A program made the position numbers and the translations under genes. This document shows, piece after piece, positions 7,803 through 16,481 of a stretch of 64,000 nt of DNA (its first letter is position 1; the number at the start of each line of letters is the position of its first letter). Source of the DNA: Blautia glucerasea (lineage in GTDB: Bacteria > Bacillota > Clostridia > Lachnospirales > Lachnospiraceae); contig NZ_JAAITU010000010.1 in NCBI RefSeq assembly GCF_013304385.1, positions 26,404 through 90,403 of the forward strand, in the 5' to 3' direction. The notes under the pieces are model-generated. The model saw only the letters and a list, made by a program, of their open reading frames with translations, made no database searches and was not told where the DNA came from.

Positions 7803-9089
7803 ATGAAGAAAACAATGTTACGAAGAGCCACAGCACTTGGCGTGATCGCAGCTATGACTGCATCTCAGTCTGCTTTCGTCTTTGCAGATGAGGAAAACGC
7901 ATCTGGCGACAAGATCACACTTACTTTTGCTTTTGATGAGGGCGTTGGCACACCTACAGAAGAAGCAATCAAGGCATTCAACGAGAGCCAGGACAAGATC
8001 GAGGTTCAGTCCTATCATCTTCCACAGGACGCTAACAACCTTCATGATGATTTTGTAAACAAAATGGTATCTGAGGATACGAGCATTGATGTTATGGCAC
8101 TTGATGTTGTTTACGTAGCAGAGTTTGCATCTGCCGGATGGATCGAGGCACTGGATGATCTGTACACAGAGGATGAACTGAGCGCATATCTGGATGGTAC
8201 AGTAGAAGGCGCAAAATACGATGGTAAGCTTTATGCAGCACCATGGTTCACAAACGCATCTGCACTGTTCTATCGTACAGATGTACTTGAGGATTTGGGA
8301 ATTACAGAAGTTCCTACCACATATCAGGGATGGATCGATGTATATGAGAAGCTTGGCGAGGATTCTGGTATTGATTATGCATTCTGCTATCAGGGAGCAC
8401 AGAGCGAGGCTATGGTTTGCAACTGGGTTGAGTTCCTTGCATCCTTCGGCGCAAGCGTACTTGACGAGGACGGAAATCCTACATGCAATACTCAGGAAGC
8501 AATCGATGCTACACAGCTGATGCATGATTACATTGGAACATATGCTCCGGAAGGAACAACCACATATGCTGAGACAGAGTCACAGCAGGTATTCCAGGAG
8601 GGCAAAGCTCTTACATGCCGTACATGGTCTGGTACATGGAATACATTTAACGATGCAGAGCAGTCTGAAGTTGCAGGAAAAGTTGGTATGACAATGCTTC
8701 CTGTATACAATGAAGGCGATACAGCACACAGCTGCCTTGGCGGTCTTGACCTTGCTGTAAATACATACATTGACGACGAGCACAAAGAAGCAGCTAAGAC
8801 ATTCATCAAATGGTTATCTTCTGAGGAAGAAGAGAAAGCATTCTGCCTCAGCTCTTCTCAGCCGCCGACAGTAAAAGCTGTTTACTCTGATGCAGATGTA
8901 CTTGAGCAGATCCCATTCTACACAGATTTCTATTCAATCATCGAGACTGGTAAAGGCCGTCCATCTACTCCGGATTACTCCTTATTATCTGATGCAATCC
9001 AGAGAAACGTACATGCAGCTCTGACTGGAGAGACACCTGTAGAAGACGCATTAAACGCACTTCAGGAAGAGGCAGAAGGACTTCAGTAA
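7803..9089 (+). CDS. Extracellular sugar-binding protein of a CUT1 ABC transporter
   Basis: The 428-residue protein has a typical export signal (MKKTMLRRATALGVIAA, cleavage probably after AFVFA) and the family-1 solute-binding fold. Visible features are LTFAFDEGVGTPTEEAIKAFNE near residues 40-60, DVMALDVVYVAEFASAGWIEAL near 97-118, and the lobe-linking segment YAAPWFTNASALFYR. It binds an oligosaccharide and hands it to the two permeases that follow. Unlike most Gram-positive binding proteins it has no lipobox cysteine, so its attachment to the cell surface is unexplained. A strong AAGGAGGATATAAC ribosome site precedes the ATG. A large terminator-like hairpin separates it from the permease genes and would give an excess of binding protein. 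The ligand is unknown. Confidence 0.9.
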   Translation: MKKTMLRRATALGVIAAMTASQSAFVFADEENASGDKITLTFAFDEGVGTPTEEAIKAFNESQDKIEVQSYHLPQDANNLHDDFVNKMVSEDTSIDVMALDVVYVAEFASAGWIEALDDLYTEDELSAYLDGTVEGAKYDGKLYAAPWFTNASALFYRTDVLEDLGITEVPTTYQGWIDVYEKLGEDSGIDYAFCYQGAQSEAMVCNWVEFLASFGASVLDEDGNPTCNTQEAIDATQLMHDYIGTYAPEGTTTYAETESQQVFQEGKALTCRTWSGTWNTFNDAEQSEVAGKVGMTMLPVYNEGDTAHSCLGGLDLAVNTYIDDEHKEAAKTFIKWLSSEEEEKAFCLSSSQPPTVKAVYSDADVLEQIPFYTDFYSIIETGKGRPSTPDYSLLSDAIQRNVHAALTGETPVEDALNALQEEAEGLQ

Positions 9090-9118
9090 TTATAGAAGTC
9101 TGACCGGAAAGTAATTTT

Positions 9119-9183
9119 GAATGCAGATCGCAAAGCGACCGCGTTCATGAGCAAGTAGCGGAGCGGATCGCGAATTTCCGCTT
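9119..9183. repeat. Dispersed structured repeat, copy 1
   Basis: The shared core GCGTTCATGAGCAAGTAGCG also occurs at 63227-63246. The unit holds an imperfect hairpin (GAATGCAGATCGC with GCGACCGCGTTC) and then AGCGGA/TCCGCT. It lies between the binding-protein gene and its downstream terminator. Confidence 0.7.
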
Positions 9184-9201
9184 TACAAGATAGTTATTAC
9201 C

Positions 9202-9283
9202 GGGGCTGCTGCACTAAATACGCACTGCTGAATAAAATGCATATTTATTCACAGCGGCTGTTTATTGCAGCAGCCCTGTTTTT
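9202..9283 (+). terminator. Nested hairpin terminator between binding protein and permease genes
   Basis: GGGCTGCTGCA and TGCAGCAGCCC pair perfectly (11 bp) around an inner palindrome TGAATAAA...TTTATTCA and are followed by TGTTTTT. It lies inside the operon, so it probably acts as a partial terminator or an mRNA 3'-stabiliser. Confidence 0.8.
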
Positions 9284-9309
9284 GAGACAGGCAATGGAGG
9301 AATAAAACC

Positions 9310-10209
9310 TTGAAAACGAAAAAGATGAAATCGCAGGTTAAGGAGGCAAGAACTGCATGGGCTATGCTTGCTCCTGCCCTTGTTGTTCTGGGAGTGATCC
9401 AGGCATACCCTATTCTGCGTACCTTTTGGCTCAGCTTTCATGAGATGAACCTGAAAAGGCCACAGACAGGATTTCCATGGATCGGACTTGAAAATTATGC
9501 AAAGATCCTGTCCGACAGCCGTGCCGGTGAGGACATTATGTTCACACTGAAATTTACAATTGCAACGGTGGCACTGGAGTTGATCATCGGTTTTGCAGCA
9601 GCTCTGATCATGAACCGGGCATTTAAGGGAAGAGGTCTGGTACGTGCAGCGATCCTTGTGCCTTGGGCAATTCCCACATCTGTATCTGCTATGATGTGGA
9701 AATTTATCTACAATGATCAGTATGGTATGTTTAATGATATTCTTTACAGACTTGGCATCATTGACGGATATAAAGCATGGCTCAGTACAAGGAGCGGAAG
9801 CTTTATGGCTATGGTGATCACGGATGTTTGGAAAACGGCACCGTATATGGCGCTGTTGCTTCTGGCCGGACTGCAGGTTATTGACGAGGGACTGTATGAG
9901 GCAGCAAAAATCGATGGTGCAAATGTATTCCAGAGATTTTTCAAGATCACGCTGCCCATCGTAAAGCCATCCCTGTTGGTTGCACTTCTGTTCAGAACAC
10001 TGGATGCATTCCGTGTATTCGACCTTGTAAGCGTATTGACAGGCGGTGCCAATGGTACAGAGAGTATTGCCATGTATGCATACAAGCAGCTGATGACCTT
10101 CCTGAATTTCGGTTATGGTTCAGCACTTGCCATTCTGATTTTTATTATTGTATTTGGAATCAGTCTGATTTACATGTGCTTCCTGAAGAAAGATTTGACT
10201 GCAGAGTAG
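9310..10209 (+). CDS. CUT1 ABC transporter permease, MalF/UgpA type
   Basis: The 299-residue permease has six membrane segments. The first follows a basic N-terminus (AWAMLAPALVVLGVIQAYPIL). The cytoplasmic coupling loop YEAAKIDGANVFQRFFKITLP is a clear EAA motif, which docks onto the ATPase. The start is set at TTG 9310, nine bases after GGAGG; ATG 9325 is an alternative. It pairs with the MalG-type permease 10 bases downstream to form the membrane channel. No ATPase gene is in this operon, so a shared MsmX/MalK-type ATPase encoded elsewhere is expected, which is common for CUT1 systems in Firmicutes. Confidence 0.93.
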   Translation: MKTKKMKSQVKEARTAWAMLAPALVVLGVIQAYPILRTFWLSFHEMNLKRPQTGFPWIGLENYAKILSDSRAGEDIMFTLKFTIATVALELIIGFAAALIMNRAFKGRGLVRAAILVPWAIPTSVSAMMWKFIYNDQYGMFNDILYRLGIIDGYKAWLSTRSGSFMAMVITDVWKTAPYMALLLLAGLQVIDEGLYEAAKIDGANVFQRFFKITLPIVKPSLLVALLFRTLDAFRVFDLVSVLTGGANGTESIAMYAYKQLMTFLNFGYGSALAILIFIIVFGISLIYMCFLKKDLTAE

Positions 10210-10219
10210 AGGTGTATTT

Positions 10220-11059
10220 ATGAGTAAGAAAACAAAACGTACAGTAGGATGGGTTGCATTTTATATATTTGTTGCAGCATTCGTTGTTTTACTGCTGCTT
10301 CCTTTTATCTGGCAGTTCCTGACTTCCGTGAAACCGTTAAATGAGATTGCAGAGATGCCTGCGAAATGGATCCCAAGCTATTTCCATGGCCAGTTCTATG
10401 TGAATGTATTTACAAAGCATCCGTTTGCACGATATATGCTGAACAGTCTGATCGTGGCAACTTCTGCCACACTGCTCAGTCTGCTGATCGGCGCATCAGC
10501 CGCTTATGCATTATCACGCCTTCATTTTAAAGGCAGGGCTGTTTTACTGATGGTGATCCTGGGAGTATCCATGTTCCCTACCATTGCAACATTATCACCA
10601 CTGTATCTGATCCTGAAAAATATGAACCTGCTGAATACCTACCAGGGACTTATCCTTACTTATATCGGATTTTCCCTTCCAATGGCAATCTGGCTGATGA
10701 CCAACTTCTTCTCCCAGATTGAAAAAGGATTTGAGGAAGCAGCAGCAATTGACGGATGCAGTCATTTCCAGACATTTGTAAAGATCATGCTTCCGCTGAT
10801 CAAACCGGCTACATTTTCTGTAGGACTTCTGGTATTTATCAACTGTTGGAATGAGTATCTGTATTCACTTACATTTATGAGCAAAGATGCAATGAGAACA
10901 GTACCTGTTGGAATTGCTCTTTTCCCAAGCAACTATCAGCTGCCATGGGGAGATATGGCAGCAGCTTCCATTGTCTGCACACTGCCACTGATCGCACTGG
11001 TACTTATTTTCCAGAAGAACATTGTAGCAGGTCTGACAACCGGTGGTATGAAAGGTTGA
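10220..11059 (+). CDS. CUT1 ABC transporter permease, MalG/UgpE type
   Basis: The 279-residue permease has six membrane segments and the EAA coupling loop EEAAAIDGCSHFQTFVKIMLP near residue 172. The N-terminal segment VAFYIFVAAFVVLLLLPFIW and the conserved TSVKPLNEI are typical of MalG-type subunits. It forms a heterodimer with the preceding permease. A ribosome site (GAGGTGT) lies within the 10-base gap between the genes, which supports translational coupling. The aldo/keto reductase gene follows after 37 bases. Confidence 0.93.
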   Translation: MSKKTKRTVGWVAFYIFVAAFVVLLLLPFIWQFLTSVKPLNEIAEMPAKWIPSYFHGQFYVNVFTKHPFARYMLNSLIVATSATLLSLLIGASAAYALSRLHFKGRAVLLMVILGVSMFPTIATLSPLYLILKNMNLLNTYQGLILTYIGFSLPMAIWLMTNFFSQIEKGFEEAAAIDGCSHFQTFVKIMLPLIKPATFSVGLLVFINCWNEYLYSLTFMSKDAMRTVPVGIALFPSNYQLPWGDMAAASIVCTLPLIALVLIFQKNIVAGLTTGGMKG

Positions 11060-11096
11060 TTTTTGGAAACTATTCAGTAGAAAGGAAAATAATATA

Positions 11097-11993
11097 ATGG
11101 AACATATCGCACTGACAGAAAAACTGGAATTCAGCCGCATTATTGCAGGCTGCATGCGTACACTGGATGCAGGGATGGACGGTGATAAGCTTCGTGCTTT
11201 CGTTCATGGCTGCATGGACCTGGGTATTGATACATTCGACCATGCACCGGTATATGGAGCTGGCAAATGTGAGAAAATTTTCGGAGATGAGGTACTTAGA
11301 AAAGATCCTTCTCTTCGTGACAAAATGAAAATCGTTACAAAAGCAGGTATTATTTTACCGGGACAGAAGGGAAATTCCCATATTTATTATGATTCCACAA
11401 AGGAAAATATCCTGGCTGAGATGGATGCATCTCTGGAGCGCCTGGGTACAGACCATGTAGATCTTCTTCTGATCCATCGTCCGGATGTGCTGAGCAATCC
11501 ACAGGAGACTGCTGAGGCCCTGGCACAGATCGTAAAAGAAGGAAAAGCCCTCAATGTTGGTGTATCCAACTATGAGCCTGCACAGCTGGAAGCACTTCAG
11601 AAATACCTGCCGGTTAAGGTCGTTGCAAACCAGATGGAGTTCTCTGTAAAAGCTACTTACAATTTCTTCAACGGTGTTGTAGACAATGCACAGATGAACC
11701 AGACAGGCCTTATGGCATGGTCCCCGCTTGGCGGCGGCAGCGTATTCAAGGGTGAGGATGAGCAGTCTGTACGTCTTCGCGCAGAGATCCAGAAGATCGC
11801 TGAAGCACATCAGGTAAGCATGGATGTGGTTATGTATGCATTTGTTCTTCGTCATCCGGCTAAGATCATGCCGATCACCGGAACCATGAACCTGGATCGT
11901 GTGAAAAATGCAGTGGATGCACTGAAGCTTGAGCTTACCTATGATGAGTGGTATGCGATCCTGGCTGCATCCCGCGGATTTGATGTGCCGTGA
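11097..11993 (+). CDS. Aldo/keto reductase family oxidoreductase
   Basis: The 298-residue cytoplasmic enzyme is a TIM-barrel NAD(P)H-dependent oxidoreductase. The catalytic tyrosine and aspartate are visible in GIDTFDHAPVYGAGKCEKIFG, the catalytic lysine in KIVTKAGI, and LDLLLIHRPD-like sequence DLLLIHRPD carries the catalytic histidine. The closest pattern is that of YdhF-type reductases. It sits in the CUT1 sugar operon directly before a Gfo/Idh/MocA oxidoreductase, so the two redox enzymes probably act in sequence on the imported sugar or a breakdown product. The substrate cannot be read from the sequence. Confidence 0.9.
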   Translation: MEHIALTEKLEFSRIIAGCMRTLDAGMDGDKLRAFVHGCMDLGIDTFDHAPVYGAGKCEKIFGDEVLRKDPSLRDKMKIVTKAGIILPGQKGNSHIYYDSTKENILAEMDASLERLGTDHVDLLLIHRPDVLSNPQETAEALAQIVKEGKALNVGVSNYEPAQLEALQKYLPVKVVANQMEFSVKATYNFFNGVVDNAQMNQTGLMAWSPLGGGSVFKGEDEQSVRLRAEIQKIAEAHQVSMDVVMYAFVLRHPAKIMPITGTMNLDRVKNAVDALKLELTYDEWYAILAASRGFDVP

Positions 11994-12020
11994 TCATAGA
12001 TTCTTGTATAGGATAAGATT

Positions 12021-12050
12021 GTACGAAAAGGGAGAAGTCCCTTTTCGTGC
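12021..12050. repeat. Perfect stem-loop in the operon
   Basis: ACGAAAAGGGA and TCCCTTTTCGT pair perfectly around GAAG, with one G-U and one G-C pair extending the stem outward. No T-run follows, so it looks like an mRNA processing or stability element between the reductase genes. Confidence 0.6.
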
Positions 12051-12080
12051 TGCCTAAACGAAAAGAGGAGTAGACATAAA

Positions 12081-13175
12081 ATGGGAAAAGTAAAATATGC
12101 GGTAATTGGTTCCGGATGGCGTGCCGAATTTTATATCCGTATTGCAAAGGCTGTTCCGGAAAAATTTGATCTGACAGCTGTTTTGATAAGAGATGAAGAA
12201 AAAGGCAGAAAGTTCAGTGAAAAATTTGGCGTCAAAGTAGTAAATACAGTTGATACTTTGATGAAAGATGAGCCGGAGTTTGTTGTTCTGGCAATCAAAC
12301 GTGGCTGCGTAACAGATTATCTGCTTGAACTGTTTGAAAAAGGTATTCCTGTACTTACAGAAACACCTCCTGGAGAAAGTCAGGAGGATCTGCAGAAGCT
12401 GTGGAGTGCTTATGAGAAATATCAGCCTAAAATCCAGGTGGCAGAGCAGTATTTCCTGCAGCCGCTGTATGCATCCTGGCATAAAGCCATTGCAGATATG
12501 AAACTGATCGGAAATGTGGAAAATATTAATATTTCTGCACTGCATGGATATCACGGGATCAGCATGATCCGATGGATGCTTGGCACAAAGGGACAGAAAT
12601 GTACCATGTACGGAAAAAGATATCATTTTTCTGTGACAGAGACTTATGGCCGTGAGGGAATGGCTTTTGATGGAGAAACCTTTGTATGCCCAAGAGATCG
12701 TGTGACTCTGGAATTTGAAAACGGACAGGTGGCATTTTTTGATTTCTCTGATCCGGCACAGTATCATTCCTTTATCCGTACCCGTCAGCTGTCCGTTCAG
12801 GGAGACAGAGGAGAGATCGATGATCTTACCATTCGTTATCTTACACCAGAGAATATCCCTGTAACACAGGAACTGAACAGGATCGACCTTGGCGTTTATG
12901 GTAATCAGGAGTGGTCCCATTTTGCGATTATGCTTGGGGAAAAATTCCTTTATAAGACACCATTTGTTAATGCCAGACTGAATGATGATGAGATTGCTGT
13001 AGGAAGCCTGCTTCTTGGTATGTCAGAGTATGTAAAGAGTGGAAAAGAAATTTACTCTCTTGCAGATGCGCTTCAGGATATGTACCTTTGCCTGAAAATG
13101 GAAGAGGCAATGGCTGATCCATATAAGCCTGTGGTAACTGAGAAACAGCCTTGGGATGCAGCTTTAAAGATTTGA
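12081..13175 (+). CDS. Gfo/Idh/MocA family NAD(P)-dependent oxidoreductase
   Basis: The 364-residue protein starts with a Rossmann fold (YAVIGSGWRAEFYIRIA, residues 5-21) followed by the family motif in which a lysine-proline pair is usual; here the segment reads LTETPPGESQEDL near residue 93, so the normal EKP is replaced by TETP. That is notable because the lysine normally contributes to the active site. An alpha/beta substrate domain fills the rest. The family acts on cyclitols, sugars and glycosides, including 3-keto-glycoside chemistry. It lies between an aldo/keto reductase and a GH13 enzyme. The altered motif leaves catalytic activity open. Confidence 0.85.
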   Translation: MGKVKYAVIGSGWRAEFYIRIAKAVPEKFDLTAVLIRDEEKGRKFSEKFGVKVVNTVDTLMKDEPEFVVLAIKRGCVTDYLLELFEKGIPVLTETPPGESQEDLQKLWSAYEKYQPKIQVAEQYFLQPLYASWHKAIADMKLIGNVENINISALHGYHGISMIRWMLGTKGQKCTMYGKRYHFSVTETYGREGMAFDGETFVCPRDRVTLEFENGQVAFFDFSDPAQYHSFIRTRQLSVQGDRGEIDDLTIRYLTPENIPVTQELNRIDLGVYGNQEWSHFAIMLGEKFLYKTPFVNARLNDDEIAVGSLLLGMSEYVKSGKEIYSLADALQDMYLCLKMEEAMADPYKPVVTEKQPWDAALKI

Positions 13176-13211
13176 TGGCAAAAAAGAGCCAGTGAAACAG
13201 GAGTGTGAAAA

Positions 13212-15077
13212 ATGTCTGACCCTATGAAGTGGAAACCGGAATTTAGAAATCGATATGAATGCCGGGAGGCGGAACTGAGATCTTTATATGAGCAGCTGTA
13301 TCCGGGACAAAAGGAAGGCTTTGCTTATCTGATACAGCGTATGTATCAGAATTATGTGGAACGCCCTGTACCATTACGGAAAATTGACCGGAAGCGGGAG
13401 AAAAATCCCTGCTGGTACAAAGGCAATGATATTCTGGGTATGATGATGTACACAGATGCATTTGCAGGTACGTTGCAAGGTGTAAAGGAAAAGCTGGATT
13501 ATGTAAAATCCTGTGGTGTAAATTATCTCCATATGATGCCTTTGCTGGAAAGCCCGAAAGGCAGAGATGATGGAGGATATGCTGTGGCTGATTTCAGAAA
13601 GGTAAAGCCGGAGCTGGGAACCATTGAAGACCTGAAGGAGCTGACTTCTTTGTGCCATGAGCAGGGAATCAGCTGCTGTCTGGATTTTGTAATGAATCAT
13701 ACCAGTGAAGACCATGCCTGGGCAAAAGCAGCAAGAGCCGGAGATCCACAGGCCAGAAGCAGGTATTTCTTTTACGATAACTGGGATATTCCCAATAAGT
13801 ATGAAGAAACAACGCCACAGGTTTTTCCAACCACTGCACCTGGTAATTTTACCTGGCTGCCGGATTGCAACCAGGTAGTGATGACCACTTTTTATCCATA
13901 TCAGTGGGATCTTAATTATGCTAACTGTATGGTATTTAATGATATGGTGGATAACATGCTGTTCCTTACCAATTGCGGGATCGATGTGATCCGTTTGGAT
14001 GCAGTACCATATATATGGAAAGAACTGGGAACAAAATCCAGAAATCTGCCACAGGTCCATACTCTTGTACGTATGATGCGCCTGGTTAGTGAGATCGTAT
14101 GCCCGGGAGTACTGCTTCTGGGAGAAGTAGTGATGGAGCCTGCCAAAGTACTGCCTTATTTTGGCAGCGTGGACAAACCGGAATGTCATATGCTTTACAA
14201 TGTTACAACTATGGCAAGTACCTGGAATACCATTGCTACAAAGGATGTGGGACTTCTTAGAAGACAGATGGATCAGGTATGTGCTCTTCCAAATGAATAT
14301 GTTTTCCTGAATTATCTTAGATGTCATGATGATATTGGATGGGGTCTGGATTACGATTGGCTGAAACAGTTTGGCATTGAGGAAGTGCCTCATAAAAAGT
14401 ATCTGAACGATGTGCTTACCGGAAGAGGGTATGGCTCAGATGCAAGAGGAGAGCTGTATAATGACGATCCAAGGCTGGGGGATGCCCGGCTTTGCGGAAC
14501 AACTGCTTCTCTTTGCGGACTGGAGACAGCCTTGTACGAAAACAATCCGGATAAAGTGAAACAGGCAGTAGCCTGTGACCTGATGCTGCATGCATATCTT
14601 CTGATCCAGAGCGGAATCCCCGTTCTCTACAGTGGGGATGAGGTAGGTCAGTTGAATGACTACAGCTATAAGGAAGACCCTGATAAATGTGCAGACAGCC
14701 GTTATCTGCACAGGGGAAAATTCCAGTGGGAAAAGCTGAAAGAAACAGATAAGAATTACAGAGTTTCCATGGAGATTTTCCATACAATCCGCAAAATGGA
14801 ACAGATTCGCGAGCAGCATCCTGTATTCAACGGAAAAGCGGATGTGTGGACATTTGACACAGGCTATTCCCATGTGCTTGGTATCGGCCGTTACCTGGAC
14901 GGGGAAGAGATCCGTGCATATTTCAATTTCAGCGAATATGAACTGGATGAAGTATGGATGCCAATGGATGAAGGCAGGGAATATACAGACCTGCTTAGCG
15001 GCATGACCATGGAAGCAGCAGGAAACCATCTTTCCGGCTATGGATGCCGTTGGTTTTACAGAAAATACAATCATTAA
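13212..15077 (+). CDS. GH13 enzyme of the amylosucrase/sucrose hydrolase type (GH13_4-like)
   Basis: The 621-residue protein has no signal peptide and acts in the cytoplasm. A helical N-domain (about 1-75, with RMYQNYVERPV) precedes the barrel. Barrel motifs are LDFVMNHTSEDHAW, the nucleophile D263 in VIRLDAVPYIWKE, the acid/base E305 in LLLGEVV, and H372-D373 in RCHDDIGW. The stretch TTFYPYQWDLNYANC and the late motifs CGTTASLCGL and YSGDEVGQLNDYSY closely follow amylosucrase as I know it. Amylosucrases and related hydrolases act on sucrose or sucrose-like glucosides. Together with the CUT1 transporter this suggests uptake and cleavage of a sucrose-like glycoside. Whether it hydrolyses or transfers glucose cannot be decided here. 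Confidence 0.87.
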   Translation: MSDPMKWKPEFRNRYECREAELRSLYEQLYPGQKEGFAYLIQRMYQNYVERPVPLRKIDRKREKNPCWYKGNDILGMMMYTDAFAGTLQGVKEKLDYVKSCGVNYLHMMPLLESPKGRDDGGYAVADFRKVKPELGTIEDLKELTSLCHEQGISCCLDFVMNHTSEDHAWAKAARAGDPQARSRYFFYDNWDIPNKYEETTPQVFPTTAPGNFTWLPDCNQVVMTTFYPYQWDLNYANCMVFNDMVDNMLFLTNCGIDVIRLDAVPYIWKELGTKSRNLPQVHTLVRMMRLVSEIVCPGVLLLGEVVMEPAKVLPYFGSVDKPECHMLYNVTTMASTWNTIATKDVGLLRRQMDQVCALPNEYVFLNYLRCHDDIGWGLDYDWLKQFGIEEVPHKKYLNDVLTGRGYGSDARGELYNDDPRLGDARLCGTTASLCGLETALYENNPDKVKQAVACDLMLHAYLLIQSGIPVLYSGDEVGQLNDYSYKEDPDKCADSRYLHRGKFQWEKLKETDKNYRVSMEIFHTIRKMEQIREQHPVFNGKADVWTFDTGYSHVLGIGRYLDGEEIRAYFNFSEYELDEVWMPMDEGREYTDLLSGMTMEAAGNHLSGYGCRWFYRKYNH

Positions 15078-15113
15078 AAATAATCATAAAAAAATAACGT
15101 CCTCTTGATGATG

Positions 15114-15154
15114 AAACCGCGCATTTGGTATAAATTACCAAATGCGCGGTTTTT
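15114..15154 (+). terminator. Strong intrinsic terminator of the first sugar operon
   Basis: AAACCGCGCATTTGGTA pairs with TACCAAATGCGCGGTTTTT around a five-base loop. Confidence 0.93.
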
Positions 15155-15190
15155 GATTTGTGTTACTTACACAAAGTTGATAAAAATCAA

Positions 15191-15251
15191 AGTCAAACGA
15201 TTGACAAAAGAGAATTAAATTTATATAATCAGTACATAGTCAAACGATTGA
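15191..15251 (+). promoter_or_regulatory. Promoter flanked by two identical LacI-type operators
   Basis: TTGACA (15201-15206), 17 bases, TATAAT (15224-15229) is a consensus promoter. AGTCAAACGATTGA occurs twice, at 15191-15204 (overlapping the -35) and at 15238-15251 (just past the start site). The core TCAAACGATTGA is palindromic except for one central pair. The regulator is probably the LacI protein encoded at 22203-23183. Confidence 0.8.
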
Positions 15252-15368
15252 TAATAAATTTTATTGTGCAAATTAGTAGCTGCCAGATGTGCTTTTGTCT
15301 TATAACAGCTAAGGCACCAGGCAGTTTAGCAGTTACACAGGCTGCTTATAAGAGAGGAGGAGTAGAGA

Positions 15369-16460
15369 GTGAACATAACAGATGAAGTTCAGGTTAAGCT
15401 TGACAGAGTGAGAGGACTTATGAAGGAGAAGCACCTGGATGTGGTCCTGCTTTCTAAGAACGAGAATTTTTTCTGGATTACCGGTGGTAAGAGTGCTTTT
15501 GTAGATAAGTCAGGACCAGCGGCATCCAAGATCATGATCACTGCAGAACAGAATTATGTGGTTTGTAATTCAAGTGAGAGATACCGTGTAATGGATGAGG
15601 AGTTGACAGATGGTACATTTGAATTGATCCCATACCTTTGGCATGAAAGTGAGGCAAAGGTTCTGGAGCAGTATCTGGCAGGTAAGAAGGTAGCCAGCGA
15701 CAATGGATGCTATGGGGAGGATATTGGAACAGATATCCAGCACCTGCGTTACGTGCTTACAGATGCAGAGGTTGCCCGTTTCCGCATGATCGGACCTGAA
15801 GCAGCACAGATTCTTGAGGATTGCTGCCGACAGATTAAGAAGGGTGACTCTGAGATGGAAGTAGCCGGTATGGTGAACGGTGCTTTTTTTGCAAAAGGAT
15901 ATCAGATGCCGGTTACGCTGGTTGCTGCAGATGATCGTCTTAAGAAATACCGCCACCCCATTCCTACAGACAATCGTGTAGAGAAATATATGATGGTTGC
16001 CATCTGTCCACAGAAATATGGCCTTACGGTATCTCTTACCAGATTGGTTTCTTTTGGCCAGGTGGATGAGGACAAGAAGAAACGGCTGGATGCAGTGCTT
16101 AAAGTAGATGCAGCATATATTTTATCTACAGTACCTGGTGTTAAGGCCAAGGATGTACTGGAGGCTGGTAAGAAGGTTTATGAAGAAGAGGGATATGGGG
16201 AAGATTTCCATCTTCACCATCAGGGCGGCGCTCTTGGTTATCCTACCAGGGATTATTGTACAGACTTTTCCAATACAGAGACAGTACTGGAGCATCAGGC
16301 TTTTTCTTGGAATCCTACTATTGCCGGAGTTAAGGCAGAGGATACTTTTATTGTGATAGACGGGAAGCCGGAAGTGATCTCTCATACAGGCAGCTGGGTA
16401 TACGAAGATGTAACATACAAAGGGCAGCATATTTTAAGACCGGGTATCTTGGCTTTATAA
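15369..16460 (+). CDS. Creatinase/M24-fold protein (Xaa-Pro peptidase-like)
   Basis: The 363-residue protein has the N-terminal creatinase domain (residues 1-125, with LDVVLLSKNENFFWITG) and a C-terminal pita-bread domain (from about 130, AAQILEDCCRQIKKGDSEMEVAG). The five metal ligands of aminopeptidase P are not found: where Asp-Asp is expected the sequence reads VAICPQKYGLTVSL, while a histidine remains in HHQGGALGY. That fits a metal-free creatinase-like hydrolase rather than a peptidase. It starts at GTG 15369, nine bases after GAGGAGG, and is the first gene of the ribose-type transporter operon, so a non-peptide substrate is likely. The reaction is unknown. Confidence 0.8.
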   Translation: MNITDEVQVKLDRVRGLMKEKHLDVVLLSKNENFFWITGGKSAFVDKSGPAASKIMITAEQNYVVCNSSERYRVMDEELTDGTFELIPYLWHESEAKVLEQYLAGKKVASDNGCYGEDIGTDIQHLRYVLTDAEVARFRMIGPEAAQILEDCCRQIKKGDSEMEVAGMVNGAFFAKGYQMPVTLVAADDRLKKYRHPIPTDNRVEKYMMVAICPQKYGLTVSLTRLVSFGQVDEDKKKRLDAVLKVDAAYILSTVPGVKAKDVLEAGKKVYEEEGYGEDFHLHHQGGALGYPTRDYCTDFSNTETVLEHQAFSWNPTIAGVKAEDTFIVIDGKPEVISHTGSWVYEDVTYKGQHILRPGILAL

Positions 16461-16481
16461 AGAATAATTAAGGAGAAACAA

